From: Magicicada septendecula
Lineage: Eukaryota; Arthropoda; Insecta; Hemiptera; Cicadidae
DNA length: 64,000 nt
Direction of reading: 5' to 3'
Assembly (NCBI GenBank): GCA_034769895.1
Contig: CM068367.1
Span: 711,040,196 to 711,104,195 of the forward strand
Shown in pieces: positions 26,017 through 39,995 of this stretch. Position numbers and translations under genes: made by a program. Below the pieces are notes generated by a model. It saw nothing but the letters and a program-made list of their open reading frames with translations. It did no database searches and was not told the DNA's origin. The stretch's first letter is position 1, and each line of letters opens with the position of its first letter.

Positions 26017-26712
26017 ATGTTAACTCGAAGTAATACTAGAAAGTTAAGGAATTTTAATAAAATTAAAAGTAGTGAAATTACAATGGCAAGTAACGGCGAT
26101 ATAAATGGTAGTGATGAAGTAGAATTTGACATTAATAATCAGATGGGGGAAACAGAAAGAATTGAAGAAGTAAAGGAGAAAGAAGTCGTAGTGGCTCCTT
26201 TGGTGGCAAGGGGATGAACTGAAAAAAACACAAGTACGATACAACACACAAACGTAAATATAGACATGGCCACAATACTACAACTATTAGCAGAGAATAA
26301 TAAACAATTAATAACGGAAAATACAAAAGTAGCACAATAAATAACGGAACAATTAACACAACAAATAGCGGAACACATATCACAAGTAACACAAAAACTA
26401 GAAGAAAACCATAAACAAACAAAACAACTGACAGAAAGCACCAGGAAGCTGGAAAAAAGAATTGATGAGGTTAAGGAGAGTATACAAGAAAACAACATCC
26501 AGTTAAGGAAGAAAGTGGAACAATACGTAACACGACAAGTAAACGAACACAGAGAACGGGTAGATCAACAAATCGAAGAGATTAAGCGAGAAAACCAAGA
26601 AATATCAACGAAGTTAAGGTCGGAAGCAAAGGAAGTAGTGAATGAAGAAAAAGAAGTAGCAGATAAAGATTGTAATGGTAATGATAAACCTTTAGAACGA
26701 GCAGTAAAGTAG
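26017..26712 (+). pseudogene. Gag-like coiled-coil frame, unit 7, broken
   Basis: Close to units 5 and 6. Broken in about two places. Confidence 0.7.
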
Positions 26713-26779
26713 AAAAAATACAGAGAGTCAAAAAACTCAAAAAGTCTGATTTTAAAATATTTGTACCTGCACTTTTCAG

Positions 26780-27836
26780 TTTTCAATGCCACATTTGTGA
26801 TTATGTCTGTAACAACTGGAATGCATTGTGTACACACTGTATGGAATTTCATCAGATTCAAGCTCAAATAAAATGTGATAAATGTGAAAAGTTATTTCAA
26901 AGAAAATCTTTGTTGAAGCTTCATGCTAGGTCTTATGTGCTACAAGAAGAACGCATTGTTTTTTCACGTCACACACGTCATAAAAGGTTTAGCAGTAAGT
27001 CAGCGGTATCAGCACAGTTAAAGACAAGTTATCTTAGAGAGAGACCATTTGTGTGTGAGCGGGGTGGACACAGTTTTACGTCAAGAGGCATCCTGCAAAG
27101 GCACTTAACAATTCATAGTGATGAAGCCCCATGGAATTGTTCCAAGTGTAACAAAAACTTCAAAACAAAGTACAGATTAAAAATACGTATGAATAATCAT
27201 CAAGACACAGAGAGCTGAATTCAGACACAAACCATGTTCAACACCCTGTGTGTAGAAGAATTAGACGAACATGCGACTTTATTAAGAGAAGGATATTTAT
27301 CAGAAAACAAAGAAGAAATGAGAGATAATGAAAAGGTGAGATACAAAAACAATAAGTTTAAAGATAGTAATTATGCATGCTTTGAAAATGAGAATTATGA
27401 TATGGTGCGTATAGAACAAGAATACGTAACAAGAACAAGAAGTAGAAAAAGGAAAGTTGTGGTAGAACGTTTTAGGGAGAAAGCAAGAGGCCGAGGATAT
27501 TATAGAAAACGGGAGCAGACTGTACCCAGAATCAAAATATGTGACATTCCTAAGTCTGTGAAACAAAAGAGAACAGGAAGCAGTAAGATATCAAATGAAG
27601 AAGATGTAAGACTTATACAGCCTATTGATACTGTCAGTCCAGAAGAATCTGTAAAGGAAAGGATGAAAAGACCAAAATTACGTAGTTCGGAAGAAAAAAA
27701 TGATCATAATCATGCTCAGAATGATACACGCGCAGATAATCGTGAAATGTTACATAAATTTGGGAATATAATTAATGGGGAATTTAAAGATAAAAATATA
27801 TTAAAATTCCTTGACATGAAATATGTATGTAATTAA
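26780..27836 (+). pseudogene. C2H2 zinc-finger segment, unit 7, broken
   Basis: Has the long basic tail, as in unit 3, and an Arg for Lys at the start of the basic cluster. About one break. Confidence 0.7.
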
Positions 27837-30215
27837 TTTGACTTGACATAAAAAAAATGTATGAATATAACTAGTTTAACACGAAAGAATATTTATATAA
27901 ATAACTTAATATGGATAAAGTTTGTATGTAATTAACATAACGTGAATATTGTGTATGTAAAGAACATACAAAGAAAATTTGGTGTGTATAACTAAATGGA
28001 CAAGAAAACAAAAGGTGTAATCTAATATAATGTGATAAGAATATAAAGTAATGTAAATTTAAAAGGGACAGTGATTGTTTAAATAGTATGTCTATATTGT
28101 TGACAAGTGACGTTTGTATTATGTTAATTTAGAGTAGAGGGTGCGAGTTGTATAGTTTAGCGGGTCTAGAGGGAGAAAGTGAAAATGACAACTTAAGAAA
28201 CTAGTTTAACTGTATTGTACTAAAGTAGGTCGCACAAAATGTAAACAAACCTTTTGATAAATATTTAGTGGAGGCATACAAAATGATTTCACAAATACTA
28301 TAAAACAATTCTGGAAATCACTTTAGGGGACAAATGAAACGTTACTGTGAACCTGTGGATTAATTTAATATGTATATAAATACATAAAATAATAAATCAA
28401 CTGTTAATGGTAACTATAACAATATATAATAATATAAAGCATTGTAATGTACATAGATGTAAGTAAAGTGTAAATGAAAATTTGAATCAAAAGGGGCTTG
28501 ACTATGCGACAGTCAGGCGCCGACAAAATAAGTTACAATAGACCCAAAACACCCTTACATGTCATAAAAGCATAAAATGTTTTGTAGAGTAAATACAGCA
28601 AAAAAACGCCCATGTACCGTTAGGTCAACGGTATTGTGTCCTTCAACAGACAATAGATGACACGCCAATAAGTATGACCATTTTAGAAAGTAGCGTCATT
28701 TTTTAGGAGTCTAACGAACGTCCGTGTACGTTTATCACCCGCTCTCTGGCAACCAATCACGGATAGCGTTGGTAGTGAGCGCGAAAAAGATACAGCACCG
28801 TAATGGGTACGTTCGAATTTACCGGCAAATATTTCAAAGTCAAGCCAATGGGAGTATGATCAACAAGAGCTGTAGTGAGGGAAGGACTCAGAAAACTATA
28901 AAAAAACAAGTGAAGCAAACAAAAAGGGGAAGTTTAAGTTTAATTTTCACGCAAAACACAGGAAACCTGCGTCACTCGATGTGAGCATTTTAATACTATT
29001 ATTCTATGTTCAAATCAATTGATTATCTCGGTTAAATAGTTTAGAAAGAATTACAGTCATCAAGATGTTTATTTTATATGTGCGCGATAGTACGTACGGA
29101 CCAGAAGATGTTTAACTTGTGCGCAAAGATTGCAGCAAGAAGTATACTTATTTAAACGTGCGCGACGTCTAGTACTAATGCGTGCGAGTGAAGTAAATAA
29201 AGAAGGTTTAATCAAGCGTGATAAGTGCAAAGTGTAGTGCGATGTTCAACGCAGGATTACAGTTCATCATTCTTTTACTTGGAATCCAGCAACAAGTAAC
29301 AGTATATCATTTATGATTCCCAACTCAATAAATTAAAATAATTTTAGCATCTCAAAAATAACTCATCTCATTCTCAAAAGGGCCATGAGTTCAGATACTA
29401 AATCTTACAATTTATGCTATATGACATGTTTGGAGCGTTATGGTATATGAAAGATAGGAAACAAGTTATAATAATTATAGAAATGGTAACGAAGTTGAAT
29501 AATTCAATATATGGAAGATTATAGAAGTTCATAGTAGTTAAGAATTTATGATACATGTATATGTTTTGATTAATATTGAAGATTTAAATGTGTTAAGGAA
29601 GTAAATTTGAATCTACTGATTGCTCATTTGAATAATACTTGATTAATATGATTTTGAAGAATCCGTAAACTAGAGATATTAATAATTTTTTTTTTTTATT
29701 AATTATAAAGAATATTAATGAGTATAGATTGGAAATATGATATTAATGATTAATCCTCAGATGTATTAGGAAATAAGAAGATAACAATATAAATCTTAGT
29801 ATGTGAACGAAGTGTTATTATTTCATAACAATCCTGAGATACTCTGCTCTGGCGCCCAAGCAAATTAATCAATAATACAAAAATGAGTGGAAATATTCAG
29901 TAATAAAAATATCTAAATATAATTTGTAACACAATAAATCAATGTAATTACAGAGTATATGCAATACTGTCTTGAATAAATTATTTAGTCAACATTCGAA
30001 AATTACGCGCGCTTCACGAGTAGTTATATTTAGCGCACCAATACGTTGAGCTAGTCTATAAGAATCTTTATATTTGTTGCCAGCAACGTGGTGCAGCTGT
30101 TGAAGAATCTTTATATTTGATGCCCAACGACGCGGAGCTTAAAGTAGAAATTTAAATAAGCTCAGCAGAATGAGATGAGTTAGATAATAAGAAATATAAT
30201 ATAAATTTAAAATTA

Positions 30216-30914
30216 ATGTTAACTCGAAGTAAGACTAGAAAGTTAAGGAATTTTAATAAAATTAAAAGTAGTGAAATTACAATGGCAAGTAACGGCGATA
30301 TAAATGGTAGTGATGAAGTAGAATTTGACATTAATAATCAGATGGGGGAAACAGAAAGAATTGAAGAAGTAAAGGAGAACGAAGTCGTAGTGGCTCCTTT
30401 GGTGGCAAGGGGACGAACTGAAAAAAACACAACAAGTACGATACAACACACAAACGTAAATATAGACATGGCCACAATACTACAACTATTAGCAGAGAAT
30501 AATAAACAATTAATAACGGAAAATACAAAAGTAGCACAATAAATAACGGAACAATTAACACAACAAATAGCGGAACACATATCACAATTAACACAAAAAC
30601 TAGAAAAAAACCATAAACAAACAAAACAACTGACAGAAAGCACCAGGAAGCTGGAAAAAAGAATTGATGAGGTTAAGGAGAGTATACAAGAAAACAACAT
30701 CCAGTTAAGGAAGAAAGTGGAACAATACGTAACACGACAAGTAAACGAACACAGAGAACGGGTAGATCAACAAATCGAAGAGATTAAGCGAGAAAACCAA
30801 GAAATATCAACGAAGTTAAGGTCGGAAGCAAAGGAAGTAGTGAATGAAGAAAAAGAAGTAGCAGATAAAGATTGTAATTGTAATGATAAACCTTTAGAAC
30901 GAGCAGTAAAGTAG
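30216..30914 (+). pseudogene. Gag-like coiled-coil frame, unit 8, broken
   Basis: A 108-codon open N-terminal part carries the three-base insertion shared with units 9-11 (Asn-Thr-Thr after the acidic stretch). About one break. It lies upstream of both LTR insertions and is not itself split. Confidence 0.7.
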
Positions 30915-30982
30915 AAAAAATACAGACAGTCTAAAAAACTCAAAAAGTCTGATTTTAAAATTTTTGTACCTGCACTTTTCAG

Positions 30983-31284
30983 TTTTCAATGCCACATTTG
31001 TGATTATGTTTGTAAGAACTGGAATGCATTGTGTACACACTGTATGGAATTTCATCAGATTCAAGCTCAAATAAAATGTGATAAATGTGAAAAGTTATTT
31101 CAAAGAAAATCTTTGTTGAAGCTTCATGCTAGGTCTCATGTGCTACAAGAAGAACGCATTGTTTTTTCACGTCACACACGTCATAAAAGGTTTAGCAGTA
31201 AGTCAGCGGTATCAGCACAGTTAAAGACAAGTTATCTTAGAGAGAGACCATTTGTGTGTGAGCGGGGTGGACACAGTTTTACGT
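30983..31284 (+). pseudogene. C2H2 zinc-finger segment, unit 8, left part
   Basis: Fingers 1 and 2 and the start of finger 3, ending exactly where element 1 inserted. The ACGT at 31281-31284 is the left copy of the target duplication. Confidence 0.8.
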
Positions 31285-32887
31285 TATAATACTATCTTAA
31301 TGGAATAATCACTCATGGATATGATTTAATAACATAATGATTTAATCTGTGTAACATAAATTCAATTATTGGAAAATTCCATTCGATACATAAGGTTGTC
31401 ACAGGGTCGATATTTATCTCAGGATTTATAATTAAATAATTTTAATATATTTCGTGGGAATTCTTGTGGCTGCTACGAAAAGTTCCTTTGCATGTTGATT
31501 AATAATAGAGAGTACCTTTACAAACAATATATTACTTATAATCTAAAAATTTACACAAATTATATATTAAGTTACATACAAGTTTTGACGATATTCAATT
31601 TGTCCGTCTCAGAAAATAATGTAGTGTATCAATGTGTACAATAAATGTTTCCTTGTAATCACTGTTAGTTTATATATTGAATTTGGTTGCACTTTAAAAT
31701 GTTGACTAGTGATTAGTGTTAGTGTAAATTGTTATATTGTCTAGTGGTTGTTCCTTGTTGAAAAAAAATATTGTCAAATTATACTTTACACATCTAGACG
31801 ATATTGCTGAAGGGTTCCTGGTCGTTTCTGAATATTTTTCTTGATTGTGTGTATTATTTGTTCATGAAAATGGTAGTGGAAGGCTTATTATCTTCGATGA
31901 TGGTCCTTCAGATCTTCTTTCACACACGGGTCATCTATTTTTGTATACTTTTAATTACCTCTAGACACGCACTGTTCAACTGCTTTCCATCACAATTAAC
32001 AATTAAGTGTTATTTCTTCTTTCTTTTAGTTACCTACTCATACAAATTTCTTAAATTTTGATTGGTCATTTATGTACAGTTTAAATGTTATAGGATCAAC
32101 ACCCATTACCTACATTATATTTTATAAATTACCTTTAATAGATAATTTTATTATTATACTCTAATTATATATGCAATGTTTATACAATTATTAATTAGAT
32201 AATTATAAACAATTTGATACTAAACATGCCTCAGTTTATAACTGTAAAACCTTATTAATTTGAATTTCTATGATATGTGGTGGAACAATTTTTATGGTTT
32301 ATTGTAATTTCTACTTTGACTACCTGAGATAAATATATTTACATAAATTAACTGGTGACAAAAAATCTTATAACATACAAGAAAACTCTTAATAATAATA
32401 ATTGTTACTGACAGTTTTAGTTTATTTATACTGCTAAACTATTGTCTGTATGATAAACTAAAATTCTGTCTAATAATAACAATAAAACACTTTTCATACA
32501 AAAATAATTAACACTGTTTAACAGTAGTCTGTGTCACTATTTATATTCTGTCACTCATATAACTGTAAGGTTTGTGTCCCTTTTTCTATCCTTAAAATAT
32601 GTCGATACAATTTTGTTAATACAATTTTAATTTATGATTAGGTACTCTTTATTGGGTTTGGTTGTTATTATTCAGGGTAAGTTGATAGGCCTACTAGGTT
32701 TATTTATTTCACTTTTTTCTGTTTACTGCCCTATTCTACTGGGTTATTTCTGGGTTTCTGGATAATATTATATAAGTCAAACCAAATAGTTTTCCTTTAA
32801 TTTGCTTTCAATTATTATTTCTTGTTTCTTCTCTGGATCGGATTCCACTATTATTTACTATTCTTTTGTAACATTTGTTTCGTTACA
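31285..32887 (-). repeat. Element 1 LTR, 3' copy
   Basis: LTR of 1603 bp, next to the polypurine tract. Very A+T-rich. The short frames inside it are not convincing genes. Confidence 0.88.
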
Positions 32888-32902
32888 AATTGCCTCCCTT
32901 CA
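32888..32902 (-). other. Polypurine tract of element 1
   Basis: The minus strand reads TGAAGGGAGGCAATT directly before the LTR start TGTAACG. This is the expected plus-strand primer site for reverse transcription, and it sets both the LTR edge and the element's orientation. The second copy is at 37827-37841. Confidence 0.75.
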
Positions 32903-32956
32903 GAAGTAATTATTTCTGAACACTTCATTAGGTGTGAGGACATAATTACTTATGTT

Positions 32957-33793
32957 TCATTTGTGACATTCTGCTGGTTCTTTAAATTGTATTGTACACT
33001 GATAGTTTTTTACTTTTCCTGGGTTTTCTGAAAATACATGTTTATACTTCTTATATATTATAATGAGATCTTCTACTTGTTTTACTGTCAAATTATTTGT
33101 GCCTTGGTGTCTAAACTCTCTTATCTCCTGTAATTTACTGTTCCACAGGTCTTCATTTGTCATATTATAGATTATTTTTCTGCATTGGGTGTCATTATTT
33201 AAAAAATTTAATTCCCTAACTTGGTGATGGGTACGGTTCAGAGGGGCACCATCGCTTCCTATTAACTCTGCCGTCCACATAACACCTTCTGAGTTCAAGG
33301 ACACCTTCTCCTTGCTCAAATCAATAATGGCTGAATATTTCCTCAGCATATCGCATCCGATTAATAATTCGAATGGTAGGCCGATTGCGACCAAACATAT
33401 AATATTAATTGTAACACCTTTGCTTTCTATTTCCAATGACACTTGTTTTCTCACTGTTTTATTTTGACGCCCAGTGGCACCTATTAAAATAACATTATTG
33501 ACAGGTAAGGTAGGTATTATATTTTTACTTTGTTTCTGTATTCTCTCCAGTTCAGCGTCGTTAATAAGTGATACATTTGCACCAGTATCTATCATTATTC
33601 GTGTAGGAATTCCTTCAATTTGAGCGGTTATATATAAAATTTCATTATGCTGGTTGATTCTACTTGTCACCGTTTCCTCCAACAGTTCTTCTCGAAGATT
33701 TTTCAAATAATAATTGTAAATAATAGTAAGATTTTGACTATCCGTCCTTAAACTTTGGTTGTTGTTATACTTCAAAATTCTTTTATTTTCCAT
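32957..33793 (-). pseudogene. Retropepsin-like aspartic protease region, element 1, left copy
   Basis: A 278-codon frame downstream of gag. The active-site motif IDTGANVSL lies near residues 68-76, preceded by the usual hydrophobic strand and followed later by LLIGCDML, the typical second half of a gypsy protease. The C-terminal 40 residues resemble the linker before reverse transcriptase (FSENPGKVKNYQC), but no polymerase follows. In the family this protease matures Gag and Gag-Pol. Confidence 0.8.
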
Positions 33794-33900
33794 AATTAGT
33801 GTTTCATAATTAGTTGGTAGTAATTTGTTATTACTATGTTTTTGAATTTGGTGGTTATTGTACCCAGTAGTTAGTAGCAGTAAGGGGTCGCGAGGGTTTA

Positions 33901-36102
33901 TTACTGCCTCACTCCGTTTAAATTAAGGCTATCATGATTATTTTCCGGGCATGACTGTTGATTTGCCTGGACTGGTGTGCTGGTTCCTGGTTGTTCAACC
34001 TCTCGGTTGTCTAATTGTTCACTTCCCCTTGATTCTCGGAAGTCCTCCTGGCTTCTACTTCTGACTCGGTTATAATGGTGACTCATCCCTCTGGGATTTC
34101 CTCTTTGATCATAACTGTTATTAAAACTGTTCCTCCGAGGTTGATGGTATCTCCAGTAATCCCCTTCTTCGGCACTGATGTAATTTATTCGGGGTCGGTA
34201 CGAACGATTATTATTATAATTACCCTGATTATTATTGTTATTAACTCCTGAGTTACTCCTAAAATTATTATAATTTTGGTTTGTTCGGTAGTTATTATAA
34301 TTATTATTGTTTCTATTACCCGGATGGTAATTTTGATTGGGCCTGTTGTTATCATTATTGTTAATTGGGTTTCGATTGAAGTTTGCTGGTTGGTTATTAT
34401 TTGGGGTAAAATTTTGGTTGTAATTACGATCGTTGACATAACTATTCCGGTTATTCATGTTATTATATTGATTATGATTCATACCATGGTTATTATTTTT
34501 TGAACCGCACTGATCAGTTCGTTGTCTGCTTCTTTTGTAGTAACCCTCGTGTTCATAATTTTCTAATAAGTCAGCCATTGCGTGGACCGTTTTAATCTGG
34601 CTTCCCAGGCGTGCTCTGGCAATTCCTGTGTCGTAATGGTATGCCATTTTAGTTACTAGGGATTCTTCTGGTATTCTTGGCTCTAGGTGTCTCGCCAAAC
34701 ATACCTTTCCCCAGAAGTAAGTAGTTGGAGATGTACCTCTATTTCCATCATATCTTCCCTGACAAATGTTGTCCCTTATAATATTTTGTATAGCTTCGGA
34801 CCAGTATTTTTCTTTAAACAGTTTTTTAAATTGGGCGTAGTCCACTATCTCATTCCTGGTTGCTGTCCACCAGTTGTCCGTAATCTCCCTAAAATGCTCA
34901 TCCAACATCTCTCTAATCGAGCTCCAGATAGTTATTCGATGTTTATTAAAATGTTCCTCAATTCTGGCCAGGAATTCCATGGGGTTTCTACGATAATTTT
35001 TGAAATTAATCCCTTCTTTGGTTTCATTTGTGGAAACATGAGTAATATTATTTGGTCTGGTTCTAATTAACTCAATTTCTTCTTGATTTTGGCGTACTTG
35101 ACCAGTTAAATTGTTCATCGTAGTGTTAATATTGTCACACCTTTCTCCGGTTTGTTTCTGTAAATTAACTAAATTTTCTTGTTCCTTTTGTATTCCTTCT
35201 ATTTGAATACGACTATTTTCTTGGACCTGGTCTATTCTAGTATTTATCACTGCTTCATTTTGTGTAATAGTTTCGTTAGCTTTTCTCAATCTCTCATTAG
35301 TGTCAGCTATTTCTTGCTTCCTTTCCTCATCGATTTTGTCCATCTTCTGGTTAATTGTATCATTGACTTGTTCAATTCTACCATTAATTCTTCTTAAATT
35401 CTCTTCATTGATTTGTCTGAACTCTTCCTTCATTTGGTTATTATTTTCACTTATAGTTTGTCTTAAAGTTTCATTAGTACTTTCTTCAATACTGTCGATT
35501 TTCTCATTTATCCGTTTTAAATTCTCGTTAGTGTCTTCTCTGTTTTGGTCAAATCTCTACTCCATCTGTTTTATTAAGTTTTCACTCATTTTCTCATTTG
35601 TTTGTCTGTGATCTTCCTTGATACTATCAATTTTCTCATTTGTTTGTCTGTGATCTTCCTTGATACTATCAATTTTCTCATTTGTTTGTCTGTGATCTTC
35701 CTTGATGTTATCGAATTTTTCCTCCATTTGTTTTAATAAGTTTTGACTCAAAATTTCATTTTGTTTCCTTGAATTTTCAGTGAATTCTTCCTTCTGCTTC
35801 TTCAAATCTTCCTTCGTTTGTCTGTTATCTTCCTTGATGTTATCGAATTTTTCCTCCATTTGTTTTAATAAGTTTTGACTCAAAATTTCATTTTGTTTCC
35901 TTGAGTTTTCAGTGAATTCTTCCTTCTGCTTCTTAGAGTCTTCTTTAATTAATTCCCATAGTTGTTGTAAATCCAGGCCTCCTCTGGCTTCCTCTCTTAC
36001 TACCGTTTCTACATCCTCCACCGATGTTACTTCTTTCTCTTCCATCCTGACTTCCTTCTCTCCCTCCTTCGTCCGTTTCAATGATGTAGCCCTCTTACGC
36101 AT
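33901..36102 (-). pseudogene. Gag region, element 1, left copy
   Basis: The N-terminal part is a long charged coiled coil built of internal repeats. A retrotransposon capsid-type domain follows (FARIEEHF, WWTATRNEI, FKEKYWSE, MAYHYD). The tail is rich in Asn, Tyr and Arg (about 34170-34510) and has no CCHC zinc knuckle, so RNA binding may rest on the basic Asn-rich tail. Family knowledge: Gag forms the virus-like particle. The region is broken in about one place. Confidence 0.82.
35590..35940 (-). repeat. In-frame repeats in element 1 gag
   Basis: Three near-perfect copies of a 42 bp unit (14 residues, QTNEKIDSIKEDHR) are followed by two copies of a longer block of about 130 bp with FTENSRKQNEILSQ. 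All keep the frame, so they lengthen the coiled coil by whole heptads. Confidence 0.8.
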
Positions 36103-36202
36103 CTTTATAATTTCTTGGAACTTATAGCAGTCGCCAGCTAAAAATTAGGAAATTAATTTGCTTGATTCAATTTCTTCACTTAATATTCCCTAATTTCAGC
36201 CT

Positions 36203-36222
36203 CACTAGTTGGTGCGCCAATT
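36203..36222 (-). other. Primer-binding site of element 1
   Basis: The minus strand reads TTGGCGCACCAACTAGTGAG just inside the 5' LTR end, two or three bases from the LTR edge. TGG matches the CCA end of a tRNA. I cannot assign the tRNA. Confidence 0.7.
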
Positions 36223-37826
36223 TATAATACTATCTTAATGGAATAATAACTCATGGATATGATTTAATAACATAATGATTTAATCTGTGTAACATAAATT
36301 CAATTATTGGAAAATTCCATTCGATACATAAGGTTGTCACAGGGTCGATATTTATCTCAGGATTTATAATTAAATAATTTTAATATATTTCGTGGGAATT
36401 CTTGTGGCTGCTACGAAAAGTTCCTTTGCATGTTGATTAATAATAGAGAGTACCTTTACAAACAATATATTACTTATAATCTAAAAATTTACACAAATTA
36501 TATATTAAGTTACATACAAGTTTTGACGATATTCAATTTGTCCGTCTCAGAAAATAATGTAGTGTATCAATGTGTACAATAAATGTTTCCTTGTAATCAC
36601 TGTTAGCTTATATATTGAATTTGGTTGCACTTTAAAATGTTGACTAGTGATTAGTGTTAGTGTAAATTGTTATATTGTCTAGTGGTTGTTCCTTGTTGAA
36701 AAAAAATATTGTCAAATTATACTTTACACATCTAGACGATATTGCTGAAGGGTTCCTGGTCGTTTCTGAATATTTTTCTTGATTGTGTGTATTATTTGTT
36801 CATGAAAATGGTAGTGGAAGGATTATTATCTTCGATGATGGTCCTTCAGAGCTTCTTTCACACACGGGTCATCTATTTTTGTATACTTTTAATTACCTCT
36901 AGACACGCACTATTCAACGGCTTTCCATCACAATTAACAATTAAGTATTATTTCTTCTTTCTTTTAGTTACCTACTCATACAAATTTCTTAAATTTTGAT
37001 TGGTCATTTATGTACAGTTTAAATGTTATAGGATCAACACCCATTACCTACATTATATTTTATAAATTACCTTTAATAGATAATTTTATTATTATACTCT
37101 AATTATATATGCAATGTTTATACAATTATTAATTAGATAATTATAAACAATTTGATACTAAACATGCCTCAGTTTATAACTGTAAAACCTTATTAATTTG
37201 AATTTCTATGATATGTGGTGGAACAATTTTTATGGTTTATTGTAATTTCTACTTTGACTACCTGAGATAAATATATTTACATAAATTAACTGGTGACATA
37301 AAATCTTATAACATACAACAAAACTCTTAATAATAATAATTGTTTTTGACAGTTTTAGTTTATTTATACTGCTAAACTATTGTCTGTATGATAAACTAAA
37401 ATTCTGTCTAATAATAACAATAAAACACTTTTCATACAAAAATAATTAACACTGTTTAACAGTAGTCTGTGTCACTATTTATATTCTGTCACTCATATAA
37501 CTGTAAGGTTTGTGTCCCTTTTTCTATCCTTAAAATATGTCGATACAATTTTGTTAATACAATTTTAATTTATGATTAGGTACTCTTTATTGGGTTTGGT
37601 TGTTATTATTCAGGGTAAGTTGATTAGGCCTACTAGGTTTATTTATTTCACATTTTTCTGTTTACTGCCCTATTCTACTGGGTTATTTCTGGGTTTCTGG
37701 ATAATATTATATAAGTCAAACCAAATAGTTTTCCTTTAATTTGCTTTCAATTATTATTTCTTGTTTCTTCTCTGGATCGGATTCCACTATTATTTACTAT
37801 TCTTTTGTAACATTTGTTTCGTTACA
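36223..37826 (-). repeat. Element 1 LTR, shared middle copy
   Basis: LTR of 1604 bp. It serves as 5' LTR to the left internal region and 3' LTR to the right one. It is about 99% identical to 31285-32887. Confidence 0.88.
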
Positions 37827-37895
37827 AATTGCCTCCCTTCAGAAGTAATTATTTCTGAACACTTCATTAGGTGTGAGGACATAATTACTTATGTT

Positions 37896-38732
37896 TCATT
37901 TGTGACATTCTGCTGGTTCTTTAAATTGTATTGTACACTGATAGTTTTTTACTTTTCCTGGGTTTTCTGAAAATACATGTTTATACTTCTTATATATTAT
38001 AATGAGATCTTCTACTTGTTTTACTGTCAAATTATTTGTGCCTTGGTGTCTAAACTCTCTTATCTCCTGTAATTTACTGTTCCACAGGTCTTCATTTGTC
38101 ATATTATAGATTATTTTTCTGCATTGGGTGTCATTATTTAAAAAATTTAATTCCCTAACTTGGTGATGGGTACGGTTCAGAGGGGCACCATCGCTTCCTA
38201 TTAACTCTGCCGTCCACATAACACCTTCTGAGTTCAAGGACACCTTCTCCTTGCTCAAATCAATAATGGCTGAATATTTCCTCAGCATATCGCATCCGAT
38301 TAATAATTCGAATGGTAGGCCGATTGCGACCAAACATATAATATTAATTGTAACACCTTTGCTTTCTATTTCCAATGACACTTGTTTTCTCACTGTTTTA
38401 TTTTGACGCCCAGTGGCACCTATTAAAATAACATTATTGACAGGTAAGGTAGGTATTATATTTTTACTTTGTTTCTGTATTCTCTCCAGTTCAGCGTCGT
38501 TAATAAGTGATACATTTGCACCAGTATCTATCATTATTCGTGTAGGAATTCCTTCAATTTGAGCGGTTATATATAAAATTTCATTATGCTGGTTGATTCT
38601 ACTTGTCACCGTTTCCTCCAACAGTTCTTCTCGAAGATTTTTCAAATAATAATTGTAAATAATAGTAAGATTTTGACTATCCGTCCTTAAACTTTGGTTG
38701 TTTTTATACTTCAAAATTCTTTTATTTTCCAT
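37896..38732 (-). pseudogene. Protease region, element 1, right copy
   Basis: Differs from the left copy by one residue in 278. Same DTGA motif and same lack of a following polymerase, so the gag-protease-only state is older than the tandem duplication. Confidence 0.8.
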
Positions 38733-38839
38733 AATTAGTGTTTCATAATTAGTTGGTAGTAATTTGTTATTACTATGTTTTTGAATTTGGTGGTTATTGT
38801 ACCCAGTAGTTAGTAGCAGTAAGGGGTCGCGAGGGTTTA

Positions 38840-39995
38840 TTACTGCCTCACTCCGTTTAAATTAAGGCTATCATGATTATTTTCCGGGCATGACTGTTGA
38901 TTTGCCTGGACTGGTGTGCTGGTTCCTGGTTGTTCAACCTCTCGGTTGTCTAATTGTTCACTTCCCCTTGATTCTCGGAAGTCCTCCTGGCTTCTACTTC
39001 TGACTCGGTTATAATGGTGACTCATCCCTCTGGGATTTCCTCTTTGATCATAACTGTTATTAAAACTGTTCCTCCGAGGTTGATGGTATCTCCAGTAATC
39101 CCCTTCTTCGGCACTGATGTAATTTATTCGGGGTCGGTACGAACGATTATTATTATAATTACCCTGATTATTATTGTTATTAACTCCTGAGTTACTCCTA
39201 AAATTATTATAATTTTGGTTTGTTCGGTAGTTATTATAATTATTATTGTTTCTATTACCCGGATGGTAATTTTGATTGGGCCTGTTGTTATCATTATTGT
39301 TAATTGGGTTTCGATTGAAGTTTGCTGGTTGGTTATTATTTGGGGTAAAATTTTGGTTGTAATTACGATCGTTGACATAACTATTCCGGTTATTCATGTT
39401 ATTATATTGATTATGATTCATACCATGGTTATTATTTTTTGAACCGCACTGATCAGTTCGTTGTCTGCTTCTTTTGTAGTAACCCTCGTGTTCATAATTT
39501 TCTAATAAGTCAGCCATTGCGTGGACCGTTTTAATCTGGCTTCCCAGGCGTGCTCTGGCAATTCCTGTGTCGTAATGGTATGCCATTTTAGTTACTAGGG
39601 ATTCTTCTGGTATTCTTGGCTCTAGGTGTCTCGCCAAACATACCTTTCCCCAGAAGTAAGTAGTTGGAGATGTACCTCTATTTCCATCATATCTTCCCTG
39701 ACAAATGTTGTCCCTTATAATATTTTGTATAGCTTCGGACCAGTATTTTTCTTTAAACAGTTTTTTAAATTGGGCGTAGTCCACTATCTCATTCCTGGTT
39801 GCTGTCCACCAGTTGTCCGTAATCTCCCTAAAATGCTCATCCAACATCTCTCTAATCGAGCTCCAGATAGTTATTCGATGTTTATTAAAATGTTCCTCAA
39901 TTCTGGCCAGGAATTCCATGGGGTTTCTAAGATAATTTTTGAAATTAATCCCTTCTTTGGTTTCATTTGTGGAAACATGAGTAATATTATTTGGT
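38840..39995 (-). pseudogene. Gag region, element 1, right copy, partial
   Basis: Capsid-type domain and Asn-rich tail, nearly identical to the left copy (about one substitution seen). The coiled-coil N-terminus is absent because this copy ends at the LTR remnant. Confidence 0.8.

Larger units (their letters stand above)
25106..29304 (+). repeat. Array unit 7
   Basis: Full unit of 4199 bp, in the longer class. The left part follows units 5 and 6; the right part follows unit 3. This is another mosaic unit. Confidence 0.95.

Noticed and set aside
31804-32061. 85-residue hydrophobic frame in the element 1 LTR (also 36742-36999)
   Set aside because: Runs against the element's strand within an LTR, with no recognisable domain.
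34276-34503. Ile/Val-rich 75-residue plus-strand frame (also 39215-39442)
   Set aside because: Antisense shadow of the Asn-rich Gag tail: AAT/AAC codons read as ATT/GTT on the other strand.
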